DNA of 34,214 nucleotides, from contig JAABRU010000067.1 of assembly GCA_011390755.1 (NCBI GenBank), positions 1-34,214 on the forward strand, given 5' to 3'. The translations under genes were made by a program, and so were the position numbers. This DNA comes from Desulfobacteraceae bacterium. Lineage in GTDB: Bacteria; Desulfobacterota; Desulfobacteria; Desulfobacterales; Desulfococcaceae. Of this stretch, positions 15,892-24,268 are shown in pieces. Numbering within the stretch: the stretch's first letter is position 1; the number at the start of each line of letters is the position of its first letter. The notes under the pieces were generated by a model. It saw nothing but the letters and a program-made list of their open reading frames with translations, was not told where the DNA came from and ran no database searches.

Positions 15892-15984
15892 TTATTCCGG
15901 TACCGAGTATAAACTGCCCCGAACAGACTTCCGAAGTTTCAGAAGACTTCGGAAGTCCTTATGACGAAAAAACTTCTGTCCCTT

Positions 15985-16089
15985 TATGGCCTGACTCAAT
16001 TAAAAAGATACAAAATCTCACCCGGTATCTCAGCGGGAATACGGCTTAACGCCGTAAAATTTCTATCTGCTTAATTGGGTCAAGCCATA
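15985..16089. mobile_element. MITE-like element, family K
   Basis: Ends TATGGCCTGACTCAATTAA and TTAATTGGGTCAAGCCATA are 19-base inverted repeats with two mismatches. It abuts the left end of the family A copy at 16090, which explains why that copy is preceded by ATA rather than TTA. Confidence 0.6.
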
Positions 16090-16196
16090 GGTGATTTCCT
16101 GAAAAAAATATACCAAAGGACTGCCAAACTGAAAGTCCGGCAGTGTATGACAGATGACAGTCCTGCCGCAGCCTTTCAGTCTGTTATACCAATTCC

Positions 16197-16430
16197 AATA
16201 AATAAACTACTGTTCTGTCAACTTTAAAATGACAGGTTGGGTTTTCCGCAGGTGGGCAGAAGCGGATCGCTGCCCACCGTATGCGCAGGCGGCGGGCACG
16301 GAAAAGCATGTGCCCGCCCTGCCGGGGATTTTACCCGTCATTTAAACATTGACGGAACACTACCAGGCAAAAACACGGAAAACGTCCACTTACCGCAAAT
16401 CCGATAACAGATTATTACATGGAATTGGTA
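16197..16430. mobile_element. MITE-like element, family B, inserted in a family A element
   Basis: Inverted ends TACCAATTCCA and TGGAATTGGTA are flanked by TTA on both sides (16194-16196, 16431-16433). Removing it with one TTA rejoins CTGTTACTCC, nearly the CTGTGACTCC of the intact A copy at 22578. It is the only copy in the window, so the family rests on its ends and the target duplication. Confidence 0.62.
16208..16362. mobile_element. MITE-like element, family C, inside a family B element
   Basis: Ends TGTTCTGTCAACTTTAAAAT and ATTTAAACATTGACGGAACA are inverted and match the copy at 15278-15431. The middle differs (GTGGGCAGAAGCGGATCGC ... CGGGCACATGC-like text). No target duplication is obvious. 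Confidence 0.6.
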
Positions 16431-16471
16431 TTACTCCTCCGGAAGCGGTACATTCATATTTGGAAATCGCC

Positions 16472-18100
16472 TTATTCAGCGTTCATTTCCCCCGCATCGC
16501 GTTTTACAAGAATATCCTGCATTTTCTTTGCATATATTTCTGCTCTGCTTTTCATCTTTTCTGCAAGTTCCAGGGTATCCCGCCTGTATTTTTCATCTTC
16601 AATATCTTTCATATTTACCACTACATTCCGGTACGCTCCCCGGATACCTGCTGCAAGCGCGTCCGCGGCAACTTCCATATCGGATTGGGAGGCGATATTC
16701 GCGTAACATGCGCACTCTTCCATGGCCTCCCATGCCTGATCTGCGATTTTCATTGTTGTCAGGGGAATTTCAATGGCTTTTTTCAGCCCGACCTGCATCT
16801 TCCTGTGTTTCTGTTCATTTTCTTCCGGCAGTGCCAGGGCCGCCGCATAATCCTTATAGGCATCCGCATCCGCATCAATCATGGGAATCAGTGTCCGGGC
16901 TGTGCTGTGCAGGGGCGGAATAATCTTTCTCATTTTCTGATCCAGATGTTCAAATTTCCGGACCCCCAGAGTCAGTTTTGCCGCCATGGAAGCAAGTCCG
17001 GCCCCCATTGCCGCAATGGCGGCGGATGCGGAACCTCCCCCGGGGGCAACACTTCTGGAGGCGATTTCCTCAATAAAATTCCGTACACTCATCCCGGCCA
17101 GCGGTTCATCCCTCTCTTCCCCAATGATATATTCGATAATTTTTTCTTTGGGCTCAAACCCTGCAATGGAATTCAGCCCCAGACGATCAACTGCCAGACG
17201 GACTTTCTGATCTTCCTCCAGAATAAAAAGATTTTCCTTTTCCATATAATATTCCGCAGCCGTCAGGATGGCTTCCAGAGGAACAAGTCCCACAATTTCG
17301 GATCCGATTACAGGGATATTCAGTTTTTCAGCATCTTTTTTTACTTCTTCAAACAGAATATGGGGCGGTGTCACATGGTAATTATTCAGATTGACCGTAA
17401 CCTGGGCAAGATTGTAATCTTTGACAAACCAGCCCATGCCTTTTACCTCTTTCAGCCTGCCGGGTGCATCCGGACCGCGTCCGGCTTCCCGTAAATTCAA
17501 AGCAATTCTGTGGGCCTGGTTGGGAGTGGAAAGAAGATTGACATTATAGGCAATGAGAAAAGAACGTGCGCCCGTAACGGTGGCCCCCCATTCGGGAATA
17601 AATTCGGCCGGGCCGAAATCCGGCTGCCATTTTTTTTCCCGGATGCGTTCCCCAAGGGCTTCATACTGTCCTTCCCGGATCTGTGACAGTTTTCTGCGAT
17701 AATCCGACCGGGCGGATTCTTCATACAAATATACGGGAATGCCCAGCTCTTCGGCCACCCTCCTGCCGAATTCCAGCGAAACATTCACACATTCGGCCAT
17801 CGTGACATTGGCAGCAGGGACAAAAGGGCAGACATCCAGTGCCCCTATCCGGTGATGTTCTCCCTGATGCTTTCTCATGTCAATTCTTTCCCTTGCCGCA
17901 CGGGCAGCTTCCAATGCCCCCTCGACAACCGCTTCGGGCGAACCGACAAAGGTGTAAACAGTCCGGTTGGCTGATTTTCCGGGTTCCGCATCCAGCAGGC
18001 GGCAGCCTTCTGTTTTGCGGATGGCATCGGCAATGGCTGTTATGGTTTCTGTATTCCTCCCCTCGGAAAAATTGGGAACACACTCAACAATTTTTTTCAT
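16472..18100 (-). CDS. ftcD: Bifunctional glutamate formimidoyltransferase / formimidoyl-THF cyclodeaminase
   Basis: The product is 542 residues. Residues 1 to about 330 are glutamate formimidoyltransferase, which moves the formimino group of N-formimino-L-glutamate to tetrahydrofolate. Its catalytic base is His82 in KHQGEHHRIGALDVCPFVP. Residues about 345-535 are the cyclodeaminase, which releases ammonia to give 5,10-methenyl-THF, with the family signature SVAPGGGSASAAIAAMGAGL. The domain order is that of the animal enzyme; many bacteria keep the halves on separate genes. ATG 18100 opens the canonical KKIVECVPNFSEGRN. The TAA stop coincides with the target duplication of a family A element. 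It is divergent from urocanase, 242 bases apart, pointing to histidine degradation through formiminoglutamate; hutH and hutI are not in the window. Confidence 0.95.
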   Translation of the reverse strand: MKKIVECVPNFSEGRNTETITAIADAIRKTEGCRLLDAEPGKSANRTVYTFVGSPEAVVEGALEAARAARERIDMRKHQGEHHRIGALDVCPFVPAANVTMAECVNVSLEFGRRVAEELGIPVYLYEESARSDYRRKLSQIREGQYEALGERIREKKWQPDFGPAEFIPEWGATVTGARSFLIAYNVNLLSTPNQAHRIALNLREAGRGPDAPGRLKEVKGMGWFVKDYNLAQVTVNLNNYHVTPPHILFEEVKKDAEKLNIPVIGSEIVGLVPLEAILTAAEYYMEKENLFILEEDQKVRLAVDRLGLNSIAGFEPKEKIIEYIIGEERDEPLAGMSVRNFIEEIASRSVAPGGGSASAAIAAMGAGLASMAAKLTLGVRKFEHLDQKMRKIIPPLHSTARTLIPMIDADADAYKDYAAALALPEENEQKHRKMQVGLKKAIEIPLTTMKIADQAWEAMEECACYANIASQSDMEVAADALAAGIRGAYRNVVVNMKDIEDEKYRRDTLELAEKMKSRAEIYAKKMQDILVKRDAGEMNAE

Positions 18101-18148
18101 TCCTCCCCCCTGTCTTTCCCTTCAGTGCAAAGTAATTTACTTTTTTGG

Positions 18149-18177
18149 ATTTTCATCGTATAATTATCCTGTATTGC
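18149..18177 (-). promoter_or_regulatory. Candidate -10 region of ftcD
   Basis: On the minus strand GATAAT is preceded by TTTACA with a spacer of 15, a slightly short sigma-70-type pair about 70 bases before the ftcD start. The same place on the plus strand reads TATAAT, so direction is uncertain. Confidence 0.3.
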
Positions 18178-18197
18178 AGAAAATGTAAATTAAAGAA

Positions 18198-18210
18198 TTG
18201 CATTATGCAA
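18198..18210. promoter_or_regulatory. Palindromic operator candidate in the hutU-ftcD divergent region
   Basis: TTGCATTATGCAA is a perfect odd-centred palindrome almost midway between the divergent starts of ftcD and hutU. Its position fits a repressor or activator controlling both genes. The binding protein is unknown. Confidence 0.45.
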
Positions 18211-18342
18211 ATCTTTTGAAAACAGTGCAGATGAGCGGAACATGACTTTCAGCATTTCACGAAAACCGGAAGCCGGGAAATCCGCCCGATGACTTTCTGC
18301 ACCATTTGGGTCGTACTCTTTTCATTTTTCAGGGGGAGAAGG

Positions 18343-20046
18343 ATGAGACAGAAAGAAAAAATAATAAAAGAACTGCATATCGGATGCGGGGGCCCCCGGC
18401 CGGTCAAAGCACCGGGCGGGGCAGAACTGCACTGCAAAGGCTGGTATCAGGAAGCCGCATTGCGGATGCTTTGCAATAATCTTGATCCGGACAACGGGGA
18501 AAACCCGGATGAACTGATTGTGTACGGCGGTTTGGGAAAGGCCGCAAGAAACTGGGAATGCTTTGATGCCATCGTCAGGACCCTGCTGGATCTCGAAAAT
18601 GATGAGACCCTGCTGATGCAGTCCGGTAAACCCGTGGCCGTACTGAAAACCAGCAAAAGCGCGCCCCGCATACTGATTGCCAACTCCAATCTTGTCCCCC
18701 GCTGGGCAAGCTGGGATTATTTCCACAAACTGGATCGGATGGGCCTGATGATGTACGGTCAGATGACCGCGGGATCATGGATTTATATCGGCACCCAGGG
18801 AATACTTCAGGGTACATATGAAACCTTTGCCTCTCTGGGGCAGAAACATTATCAGTCTGACCTGCGGGGAAAAATTATCGTGACCGCAGGGCTTGGCGGC
18901 ATGGGAGGCGCGCAGCCCCTTGCCGTCACCATGGCAAAGGGAGTTGCAGTCTGTGTGGAAATTGATCAGAGCCGGATTGAAAAACGCCTGAAAAAACACT
19001 ATCTGGATACGCAGGCCCCAACACTGGATGAGGCCATTGCAAAGGCGCAGGAAGCTGCAAAGAATAAAACCCCCCTGTCCATCGGTCTTTGTGCAAACAT
19101 TGCGGATATCCTGCCTGCAATGCTCCAAAAAGGGTTTATCCCCGATGTCATCACCGATCAGACCAGCGCGCATGATGAACTGAACGGTTATTTCCCACGG
19201 GGACTGACCTTTGCCCAGGCCCTGCAGCTCCGGAAAGCAGAACCGGAAAAATATAAGAATATGGCTTTGGATTCCATGGCTCTTCACGTCCGGGCCATAC
19301 TGGAAATGCAGAAAAGGGGCGCTGTTGCCTTTGATTACGGTAACAATCTGCGTGCCCAGGCCATGAAACGGGGCGTTGACAATGCCATGGATTATCCGGG
19401 ATTTGTACCTGCCTATATCCGGGAACTTTTCTGCCGGGGACAGGGGCCTTTCCGCTGGGTTGCCCTTTCCGGTAATCCGGAAGACATCCGGGTGACAGAC
19501 CGGGAACTGCTCCGGCTTTTTCCGGAAAAAACAAAAATGGCGAACTGGCTGAAAATGGCAGGGGAAAAAATAGAACATATGGGGCTGCCTTCCCGCATCT
19601 GCTGGCTGGGATACGGGGAAAGGGAAAAAGCCGGGAAACTTTTCAATGATCTGGTAAGAGAGGGAAAAGTCAGGGCACCTATTGTCATCGGCCGGGATCA
19701 CCTGGACTGCGGATCGGTTGCATCCCCCTACCGGGAAACCGAGGCCATGAAAGACGGTTCCGACGCTGTGGCAGACTGGGCCATTTTAAACTGCATGAGC
19801 AATGTGGCATCGGGAGCGGCCTGGGTATCCTTTCATGACGGGGGCGGGGTCGGCATCGGTTATGCCCTTCATGCAGGTCAGGTCACCGTGGCCGACGGCA
19901 CGGATGAATCTGAAAAAAAACTGATAACCGTCCTGCGGAATGATCCGGCCACAGGGATTGCCCGTCATGCGGATGCGGGGTATGAGACGGCCATCCGTGT
20001 GGCAGAAACGAAAGGGGTGAAAATTCCCATGGTGAATATGTGCTGA
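18343..20046 (+). CDS. hutU: Urocanate hydratase
   Basis: The product is 567 residues, the usual bacterial size. It converts urocanate to imidazolone propionate with tightly bound NAD+ acting as an electrophile. The NAD-binding glycine stretch is at residues 183-191 (GLGGMGGAQ). The family-typical [14 protein letters not shown] contains Cys420, which corresponds to the essential cysteine. [20 protein letters not shown] and [16 protein letters not shown] are also characteristic. ATG 18343 follows an AGGGGGAG site and gives the standard N-terminus; in-frame upstream sequence is leader. It is divergent from ftcD, the enzyme of a later step of the pathway, so the two are likely co-regulated through the 242-base region between them. 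Confidence 0.97.
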   Translation: MRQKEKIIKELHIGCGGPRPVKAPGGAELHCKGWYQEAALRMLCNNLDPDNGENPDELIVYGGLGKAARNWECFDAIVRTLLDLENDETLLMQSGKPVAVLKTSKSAPRILIANSNLVPRWASWDYFHKLDRMGLMMYGQMTAGSWIYIGTQGILQGTYETFASLGQKHYQSDLRGKIIVTAGLGGMGGAQPLAVTMAKGVAVCVEIDQSRIEKRLKKHYLDTQAPTLDEAIAKAQEAAKNKTPLSIGLCANIADILPAMLQKGFIPDVITDQTSAHDELNGYFPRGLTFAQALQLRKAEPEKYKNMALDSMALHVRAILEMQKRGAVAFDYGNNLRAQAMKRGVDNAMDYPGFVPAYIRELFCRGQGPFRWVALSGNPEDIRVTDRELLRLFPEKTKMANWLKMAGEKIEHMGLPSRICWLGYGEREKAGKLFNDLVREGKVRAPIVIGRDHLDCGSVASPYRETEAMKDGSDAVADWAILNCMSNVASGAAWVSFHDGGGVGIGYALHAGQVTVADGTDESEKKLITVLRNDPATGIARHADAGYETAIRVAETKGVKIPMVNMC

Positions 20047-20074
20047 AAACCGGTTTTACAAGTCCGTTTTCAGC
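20042..20074 (+). terminator. Hairpin overlapping the hutU stop codon
   Basis: GCTGAAAACCGG can pair with CCGTTTTCAGC across a ten-base loop. The TGA stop lies in the left arm. No T tract follows, so this may be a weak terminator or an mRNA end. Confidence 0.35.
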
Positions 20075-20419
20075 GGACACACCATGATTCGGAGATTTTT
20101 CAGACTTATGATTAATTCTTTTTGAAACAGTCTGTTACAGAGTCCGAGCGGCAGAAATGCTTTTATAAAGAACTGAAAATCCTGGTCTCCGCCCGCAGAT
20201 TTGCTCCCCTGCTGTATGATTGTTCGTAAAAAAAGTTGACCAATATGCGGACTTCCGCTAAGGATGAAAAGCAGTTATTGCATCGGAAAACATTTTTTGC
20301 AGATTTTCATAAAAAATGTATTTTAAAAAATTGCCCTGCCGCCTGCCCGAATGTCCCCTGCGCCTGTCAAAGGGAACTCTGCGCCTGCCGAAGGGCATAT
20401 ACCAGAAGAGACAGAAACA
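20047..20419. other. hutU-kptA-like intergenic region
   Basis: There is nothing gene-like beyond the hairpin at its left end. At 20335-20400 the degenerate motif TGCCCGAATGTCCCCTGCGCC / TGCCGAAGG repeats in short steps. No clear promoter was recognised. Confidence 0.4.
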
Positions 20420-21175
20420 ATGGCAAATCAGAAATCATCAAAAGAACTGGCAAAATTTCTTTCTTATGTACTGGGACGCAGACCGGATGAATTCGGCCTG
20501 ATCCCCGATCCGGAAGGATTTGTAAAAATCAAAGACCTTTTAAAGGCCCTGAATGAAGAAGAGGGATGGCGGCATGTGCGCAGAACCGGTATCGAGGAAA
20601 TTGTTCTCACAATTCCGGATGCCCCCCTGGAAATTTCTGAAAAACGGATACGGGCCGTAAACCGGGAACATCTGCCCCAAATGAAAAATGCGGGGGAACT
20701 GCCCAAACTGCTTTATACCTGCGTCCGGAAAAAAGCCCATTCCCATGTGCCGGAAAAAGGCATTTTTCCCATAGGCGGTTTTCCCTGGGTGATCCTTGCC
20801 CCGGAAAAACAGCTGGCCGAACGTATGGGAAAGCGTTTTGATCCTTCCCCGCTCATGCTGACGGTGCAGGTGCAGCAGGCACTGGATGCCGGGGTACATT
20901 TTCAGTCTTTCGGTGAAACATTGTATCTGGCAGAATCCCTGCCGTCCGGAACTTTTATGGCACCTCCCCTGCCCAAAGAAAAAGAGGAAGCCCGAAAGAA
21001 AAAAGAAAAACCGGAAAAAAAGCCCGTTCCAAAAACTCCCGGCAGTTTTTATGTTGATTTTGCTGATCCGGAGAAAAAGAAACGGAATCTCCATGAAGAA
21101 AAGAAAAAGGAAATCCGCAAAGAAAAAGAAAAACGGATGCGCCGCAAACAGAAGCAGAAAATGTGGGACGACTGA
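20420..21175 (+). CDS. KptA-like (RNA 2'-phosphotransferase fold) protein with altered active site
   Basis: The product is 251 residues. The opening (SKELAKFLSYVLGRRPDEFG, then GFVKIKDLLKAL) and the middle (RIRAVNREHLP; VQQALDAGVHFQSFGETLYL) follow the KptA/Tpt1 pattern. That family removes a 2'-phosphate from RNA using NAD+. In canonical members the first motif is LRH, the second is RAxQGHS and the third contains the fourth catalytic residue, an Arg, near HVHLS. Here they read GRR, RAVNREH and GGFPWVILA, so at least two of the Arg/His catalytic residues are missing or shifted. Residues 184-251 form a very lysine- and glutamate-rich tail. Canonical activity is doubtful, and RNA or ADP-ribose binding is a reasonable alternative. 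ATG 20420 was chosen from the fold start; the ribosome site is weak (AGAAG). Confidence 0.72.
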   Translation: MANQKSSKELAKFLSYVLGRRPDEFGLIPDPEGFVKIKDLLKALNEEEGWRHVRRTGIEEIVLTIPDAPLEISEKRIRAVNREHLPQMKNAGELPKLLYTCVRKKAHSHVPEKGIFPIGGFPWVILAPEKQLAERMGKRFDPSPLMLTVQVQQALDAGVHFQSFGETLYLAESLPSGTFMAPPLPKEKEEARKKKEKPEKKPVPKTPGSFYVDFADPEKKKRNLHEEKKKEIRKEKEKRMRRKQKQKMWDD

Positions 21176-21180
21176 TGCGG

Positions 21181-21230
21181 GATGATGTTGGATGATGTTG
21201 GATGATGTTGGATGATGCGGGATGATGCAG
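21181..21230. repeat. Tandem decamer repeat
   Basis: Five consecutive ten-base units: three GATGATGTTG followed by GATGATGCGG and GATGATGCAG. They begin five bases after the kptA-like stop codon, which itself lies in a partial unit. This looks like a slippage-prone minisatellite. Confidence 0.8.
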
Positions 21231-21255
21231 AGAAGCGGAATCAGATGACAGGTTT

Positions 21256-21293
21256 CCTGACAGGGAGCGGGGTTTTCCCGGCTCCCTGTCAGG
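21256..21293. terminator. Bidirectional terminator between convergent genes
   Basis: CCTGACAGGGAGC pairs perfectly with GCTCCCTGTCAGG, extended by GGG/CCC around a T-rich loop. It lies midway between the convergent kptA-like gene and serC. Downstream T runs (CTGTTT on plus; AAACC before it, read as GGTTT on minus) serve both directions. Confidence 0.78.
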
Positions 21294-21299
21294 CTGTTT

Positions 21300-22388
21300 C
21301 TATCCTTTTTTCTTTTCAAATTCTTTCATAAAAGCCACCAGGGCTTCCACGGCATCAGTGCCGGTGGCGTTGTAAACGGAAGCCCGGCATCCGCCGACAG
21401 AACGGTGTCCTTTCAGTCCCCCGAATCCGGCATCGGCGGAGTCCTGAATAAAAACTTTTTCCAGCTCCTCATCCGGCAGTCGGAAGGTGACATTCATTTC
21501 CGAGCGACTGTCTTTTTCGGCTGTTCCCCGGTAAAAATCACTGCTGTCCAGCAGTCCGTAAATGATTTCGGCTTTTTTCCTGTTGATGGCCGCCATTTTG
21601 TCCAGCCCGCCGACAGTTTCCTCCAGCCATTTCAGCACCAACTGCAGTGTATAAACGGCAAAGCAGGGCGGGGTGTTGAACATGGAGTTTTTGTCCGCAT
21701 GGGTGGTATATTTGAGCATGGTGGGCAGACTGGCCGGAACCCGTTCCAGCATGTCTTTGCGGATAATCACCATGCAGACACCGGCAGGGCCGATATTTTT
21801 CTGCGCGCCCGCATAAATCAGGCCGAAAGGTCTGACATCAAAGGGACGGCTCATAATGTCCGAAGACATATCCGAAATCAGGGGAACATCCCCGGTATCG
21901 GGAAATTGCGCCCACTGGGTTCCCTTGATGGTATTGTTGGAAGTGATGTGAACATAGGCCGCATCCGCATTGAACGGAATATTTTTGGGAATATAGGAAA
22001 AATTTTTATCCTCGGATGAAGCCACCACACTGCATTTTTTCCCTAAAATCCCCACTTCCTTAATGGCCTTGGCAGACCATGTTCCGGTATTGACGTAATC
22101 GGCTGATTTCCCATCCGGCAGCAGGTTCATGGGAATCATGCAGAACTGCATACTGGCCCCGCCCTGAAGAAAAAGCACCTGATAATTATCATCCAGTTTC
22201 AGCAGACGTTTGCATCTGGCAATGGCATCTTCCGCCACTTCGTCAAACCATTTGGATCGGTGGCTGATTTCTGTAACCGACATCCCGGACCCGGCAAAGT
22301 TGAGAAAACCGGCCTGGATTTCCTCCAACACGGGCAGGGGCAGCGCAGCGGGCCCGGGATTGAAATTGTAAATTCTGTTTTCCTTCAT
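21300..22388 (-). CDS. serC: Phosphoserine aminotransferase
   Basis: The product is 362 residues, the standard size. It makes 3-phosphoserine from 3-phosphohydroxypyruvate and glutamate in serine synthesis, with a second role in pyridoxal phosphate synthesis in some bacteria. The cofactor lysine is Lys197 in AGAQKNIGPAGVC. The N-terminal NFNPGPAALPLPVLEEIQ, the substrate loop SVTEISHRS and HRSVGGCRASVYNA near the end are diagnostic. The start at 22388 follows a GGAGG site on the minus strand; a longer in-frame start at 22445 would add an unrelated leader. It is a single gene: its upstream flank is an array of small elements, and its end meets the terminator at 21256-21293. Confidence 0.97.
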   Translation of the reverse strand: MKENRIYNFNPGPAALPLPVLEEIQAGFLNFAGSGMSVTEISHRSKWFDEVAEDAIARCKRLLKLDDNYQVLFLQGGASMQFCMIPMNLLPDGKSADYVNTGTWSAKAIKEVGILGKKCSVVASSEDKNFSYIPKNIPFNADAAYVHITSNNTIKGTQWAQFPDTGDVPLISDMSSDIMSRPFDVRPFGLIYAGAQKNIGPAGVCMVIIRKDMLERVPASLPTMLKYTTHADKNSMFNTPPCFAVYTLQLVLKWLEETVGGLDKMAAINRKKAEIIYGLLDSSDFYRGTAEKDSRSEMNVTFRLPDEELEKVFIQDSADAGFGGLKGHRSVGGCRASVYNATGTDAVEALVAFMKEFEKKKG

Positions 22389-22577
22389 TTTGTCCTCCGT
22401 ATGATATAAAATTGTTAAGAAATGAGTCTGACATAACTTCCCCATACCCTAACAGCGGTCTCCCGTCACCACCTTACAGAACCGGCAGGATGCCGGTTCC
22501 GGAGATTCCGGGAAAAGAGAAACTTATTTCATACTCATTCCTGAATGAATTGTTTATACATCAGCGTCATTGACTTA

Positions 22578-22712
22578 GGTGATTTCCTGAAAAAAATGTA
22601 GCGAAGGAGTGCCGGACTGAAAGTCCGGCAGTGCCTGACAGACGGCAGCCCGGTTACAGACTTTCCGTCTGTGACTCCTGCGGAAGCGGTACATTCATAT
22701 TTGGAAATCGCC
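22578..22712 (+). mobile_element. MITE-like element, family A, complete 135-bp copy
   Basis: It starts GGTGATTTCC, ends GGAAATCGCC, and is flanked by TTA (22575-22577, 22713-22715). It is exactly the length of the copy at 8310-8444, in the opposite orientation. Confidence 0.75.
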
Positions 22713-22718
22713 TTAGAG

Positions 22719-22892
22719 TGTAATGTAACATTGTCTTTGAGAGAGGAGTGCGAAAATTATTTTTCGCCCGCGCTCCGAAGGAGCGCGGGCGAAAGACCGC
22801 TCCGCCCAACTTTCGCACCCCGGGTTTCTCTGAATAAAATACCGGATATAATCAGCATGAAACAATTTTCTCAAAGGGTATGTTACATTACA
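22719..22892. mobile_element. MITE-like element, family J, with 9-bp target duplication
   Basis: Inverted ends TGTAATGTAACAT...CTTTGAGA extend about 24 bases with a three-base mismatch. GCCTTAGAG is repeated exactly on both sides (22710-22718, 22893-22901). The centre is a strong GC hairpin (CGCCCGCGCTCC / GGAGCGCGGGCG). Removal rejoins the right end of the A copy with the left end of the G copy. Confidence 0.78.
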
Positions 22893-22898
22893 GCCTTA

Positions 22899-23150
22899 GA
22901 GCCTATCCGAAAACCTGTTTCCCGATGTTCGGAACCCCTGCCTGGTAGTGGGTCAAATCCGTTGATGACGGTCTCCCCTCCCCTGAGGGAGGGGCAGGGG
23001 GAGGGTGAAAACACAATGAATTACAAAGCCTTATTTTTATCCCTCCCCTAACCCCTCCCGCAGGGGAGGGGGATTTTCAACGGATTTGACCCACTACCCC
23101 CTGCTTTTACCGGGTTTAAAAATCGGTTTCGGAGGTTTTCGGATAGACTC
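22899..23150. mobile_element. MITE-like element, family G, interrupted copy
   Basis: It starts GAGCCTATCCGAAAACCTG, ends GGTTTTCGGATAGACTC, and is flanked by TTA (22896-22898, 23151-23153). It is interrupted by a family H element. The outer parts match the reversed copy at 15803-15891. Confidence 0.72.
22945..23097. mobile_element. MITE-like element, family H, inserted in a family G element
   Basis: The inverted repeat TAGTGGGTCAAATCCGTTGA (22946-22965) and its exact complement (23077-23096) enclose a G/C-rich centre with CCCTCCCC and GGGGAGGG blocks. CCCCTGC flanks both sides, consistent with a target duplication of seven or more bases. A half copy lies at 10354-10370. Confidence 0.75.
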
Positions 23151-23428
23151 TTAAGGCAGAAACAGTTTTCCGGAGCCCCGAACTGAAAGTTTGGGACTCT
23201 GAAATAATTCGGAAAAATACTGCCAAACGACCCGACTGAGTTCGCCAAAGTCTTTCAGTTCGGCACTCCGCATTTTCTTAAGTCAATGAAATCGGTTTAT
23301 ACATAAATTTGCAATCTATGCAAAAGAAAGCGGAAATGTCAATTGATATTTTAATTGATATTTTTCCGGTGATTCTGTGCAGGGCATTTCCGCTGACCCG
23401 GTCTGCGGAAATCTTTCCCGGCAGAAAA

Positions 23429-24268
23429 TCAGTACGTCAGCACCATGCCGCCGTCAAAAAGCAGATCGCCGCCAATCAGGTATTTGGCATAGGAAGAAAA
23501 ACCGTGGATAAAAAGATTGGCCGCATCCACGGGTTTCATCATTTCCTTGATGCGGGATTTGCCCATCATGACATCTGTTACCACCTGCTCAGCGGTAATC
23601 CCTCTTTGGGCAGCCTGAGCCGGAATCTGGTTCAGGGCAAGGGGGGTCTGCACAAAGCCCGTGCTTACGGTGAAGGAGCGGATTTTTCCATCGCCTTCAG
23701 CGGAAATGGACTGGGCCAAGGCCTTTAATCCGAATTTGGTGATATTGTACACCGGTTTTCTCATTGTGCAGATATGGGCGTGTACGGAGGCCATGTGCGC
23801 GATCACACCTTTGCCGTCCGCACTTTTTTTCATGAGGGGAATACATAATTTGGAAAGATAAAAGGGGGCCCGCAGCATAATCCGCTGCATGAGGTCGTAT
23901 TTTTCCATAGGGAAATCTTCCACGGAATCAATATGCTGAATGCCTGCAATATTGGCAAGATATTTCACCGTTCCCATCCGGGCGGCTTCTGCCACGGCCC
24001 GATCCATATCACTGTCTTTGCACAGATCCGTGGGGATGAAATACATCTTTCCCCCCATTTTTTCAATAATTTCTACGGTCTGCCCGGCTTCCTGCTCATT
24101 GACATCCAGCCCGGCCACCTTCAGACCGTTTACCGCGGCCGCAATTGCCACAGCCCGGCCGATCCCTGTTGCGCAGCCGCTGACAATACAGACATTGTCC
24201 GGGCAGAAATTTTCATCATTGAGTACCAGTATTTCTTCTTTTGTAATGTCAGGTTCTTTAATCTGCAT
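23429..24268 (-). CDS. Short-chain dehydrogenase/reductase, 3-hydroxybutyrate dehydrogenase-like
   Basis: The product is 279 residues, a classical SDR with a Rossmann fold. The cofactor motif is GCATGIGR (residues 31-38), then NIAG (106-109). The catalytic residues are Ser161 (MASVHAH), Tyr174 and Lys178 (YNITK). Asp55 at the end of the second strand (VAGLDVNE) favours NAD over NADP. The C-terminal LIGGDLLFDGGMVLTY and the helix after the active site resemble D-3-hydroxybutyrate dehydrogenases, but the N-terminal 22 residues are an extension and substrate specificity is not proven. The start at 24268 follows AAAGGA on the minus strand. A longer frame to 24328 lacks a ribosome site. It lies downstream of the CoA synthetase gene on the same strand but 580 bases away. 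Confidence 0.85.
   Translation of the reverse strand: MQIKEPDITKEEILVLNDENFCPDNVCIVSGCATGIGRAVAIAAAVNGLKVAGLDVNEQEAGQTVEIIEKMGGKMYFIPTDLCKDSDMDRAVAEAARMGTVKYLANIAGIQHIDSVEDFPMEKYDLMQRIMLRAPFYLSKLCIPLMKKSADGKGVIAHMASVHAHICTMRKPVYNITKFGLKALAQSISAEGDGKIRSFTVSTGFVQTPLALNQIPAQAAQRGITAEQVVTDVMMGKSRIKEMMKPVDAANLFIHGFSSYAKYLIGGDLLFDGGMVLTY

Larger units (their letters stand above)
15619..16471. other. Element-packed gap downstream of the FTCD gene
   Basis: No gene is seen. In order it holds a family G element, a strong hairpin GACTTCCGAAG/CTTCGGAAGTC (15926-15936 with 15947-15957), a family K element and the A>B>C nest, which ends exactly at the stop codon of the minus-strand gene. Confidence 0.6.
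16090..16471 (+). mobile_element. MITE-like element, family A, interrupted copy
   Basis: Starts GGTGATTTCC and ends GGAAATCGCC. Right flank TTA (16472-16474) is the target duplication and also the TAA stop codon of the minus-strand FTCD gene. It is interrupted by a family B element; without it the copy is about 145 bp and collinear with 22578-22712. Confidence 0.72.
22389..23428. other. Gap made largely of nested small elements
   Basis: No gene is seen. From 22578 to 23150 it is almost entirely elements of families A, J, G and H. 22389-22577 is the serC leader. 23154-23428 carries GAACTGAAAGTTTGGGAC and CAGTTCGGCACTCC, the recurrent fold-back text, before the 3' end of the dehydrogenase gene. 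Confidence 0.6.

Noticed and set aside
16349..17494. Plus-strand frame opposite ftcD
   Set aside because: It begins in a nested mobile element and runs antisense through the cyclodeaminase domain. It is Phe- and Cys-rich and has no motif.
20236..20490. 84-codon Cys-rich frame upstream of the KptA-like gene
   Set aside because: It overlaps the KptA-like start in another frame. Its cysteine repeats come from short degenerate nucleotide repeats, and there is no ribosome site.
21300..22445. Longer serC starting at 22445
   Set aside because: The extra 19 residues have no ribosome site and are not part of the family; a clear GGAGG precedes 22388.
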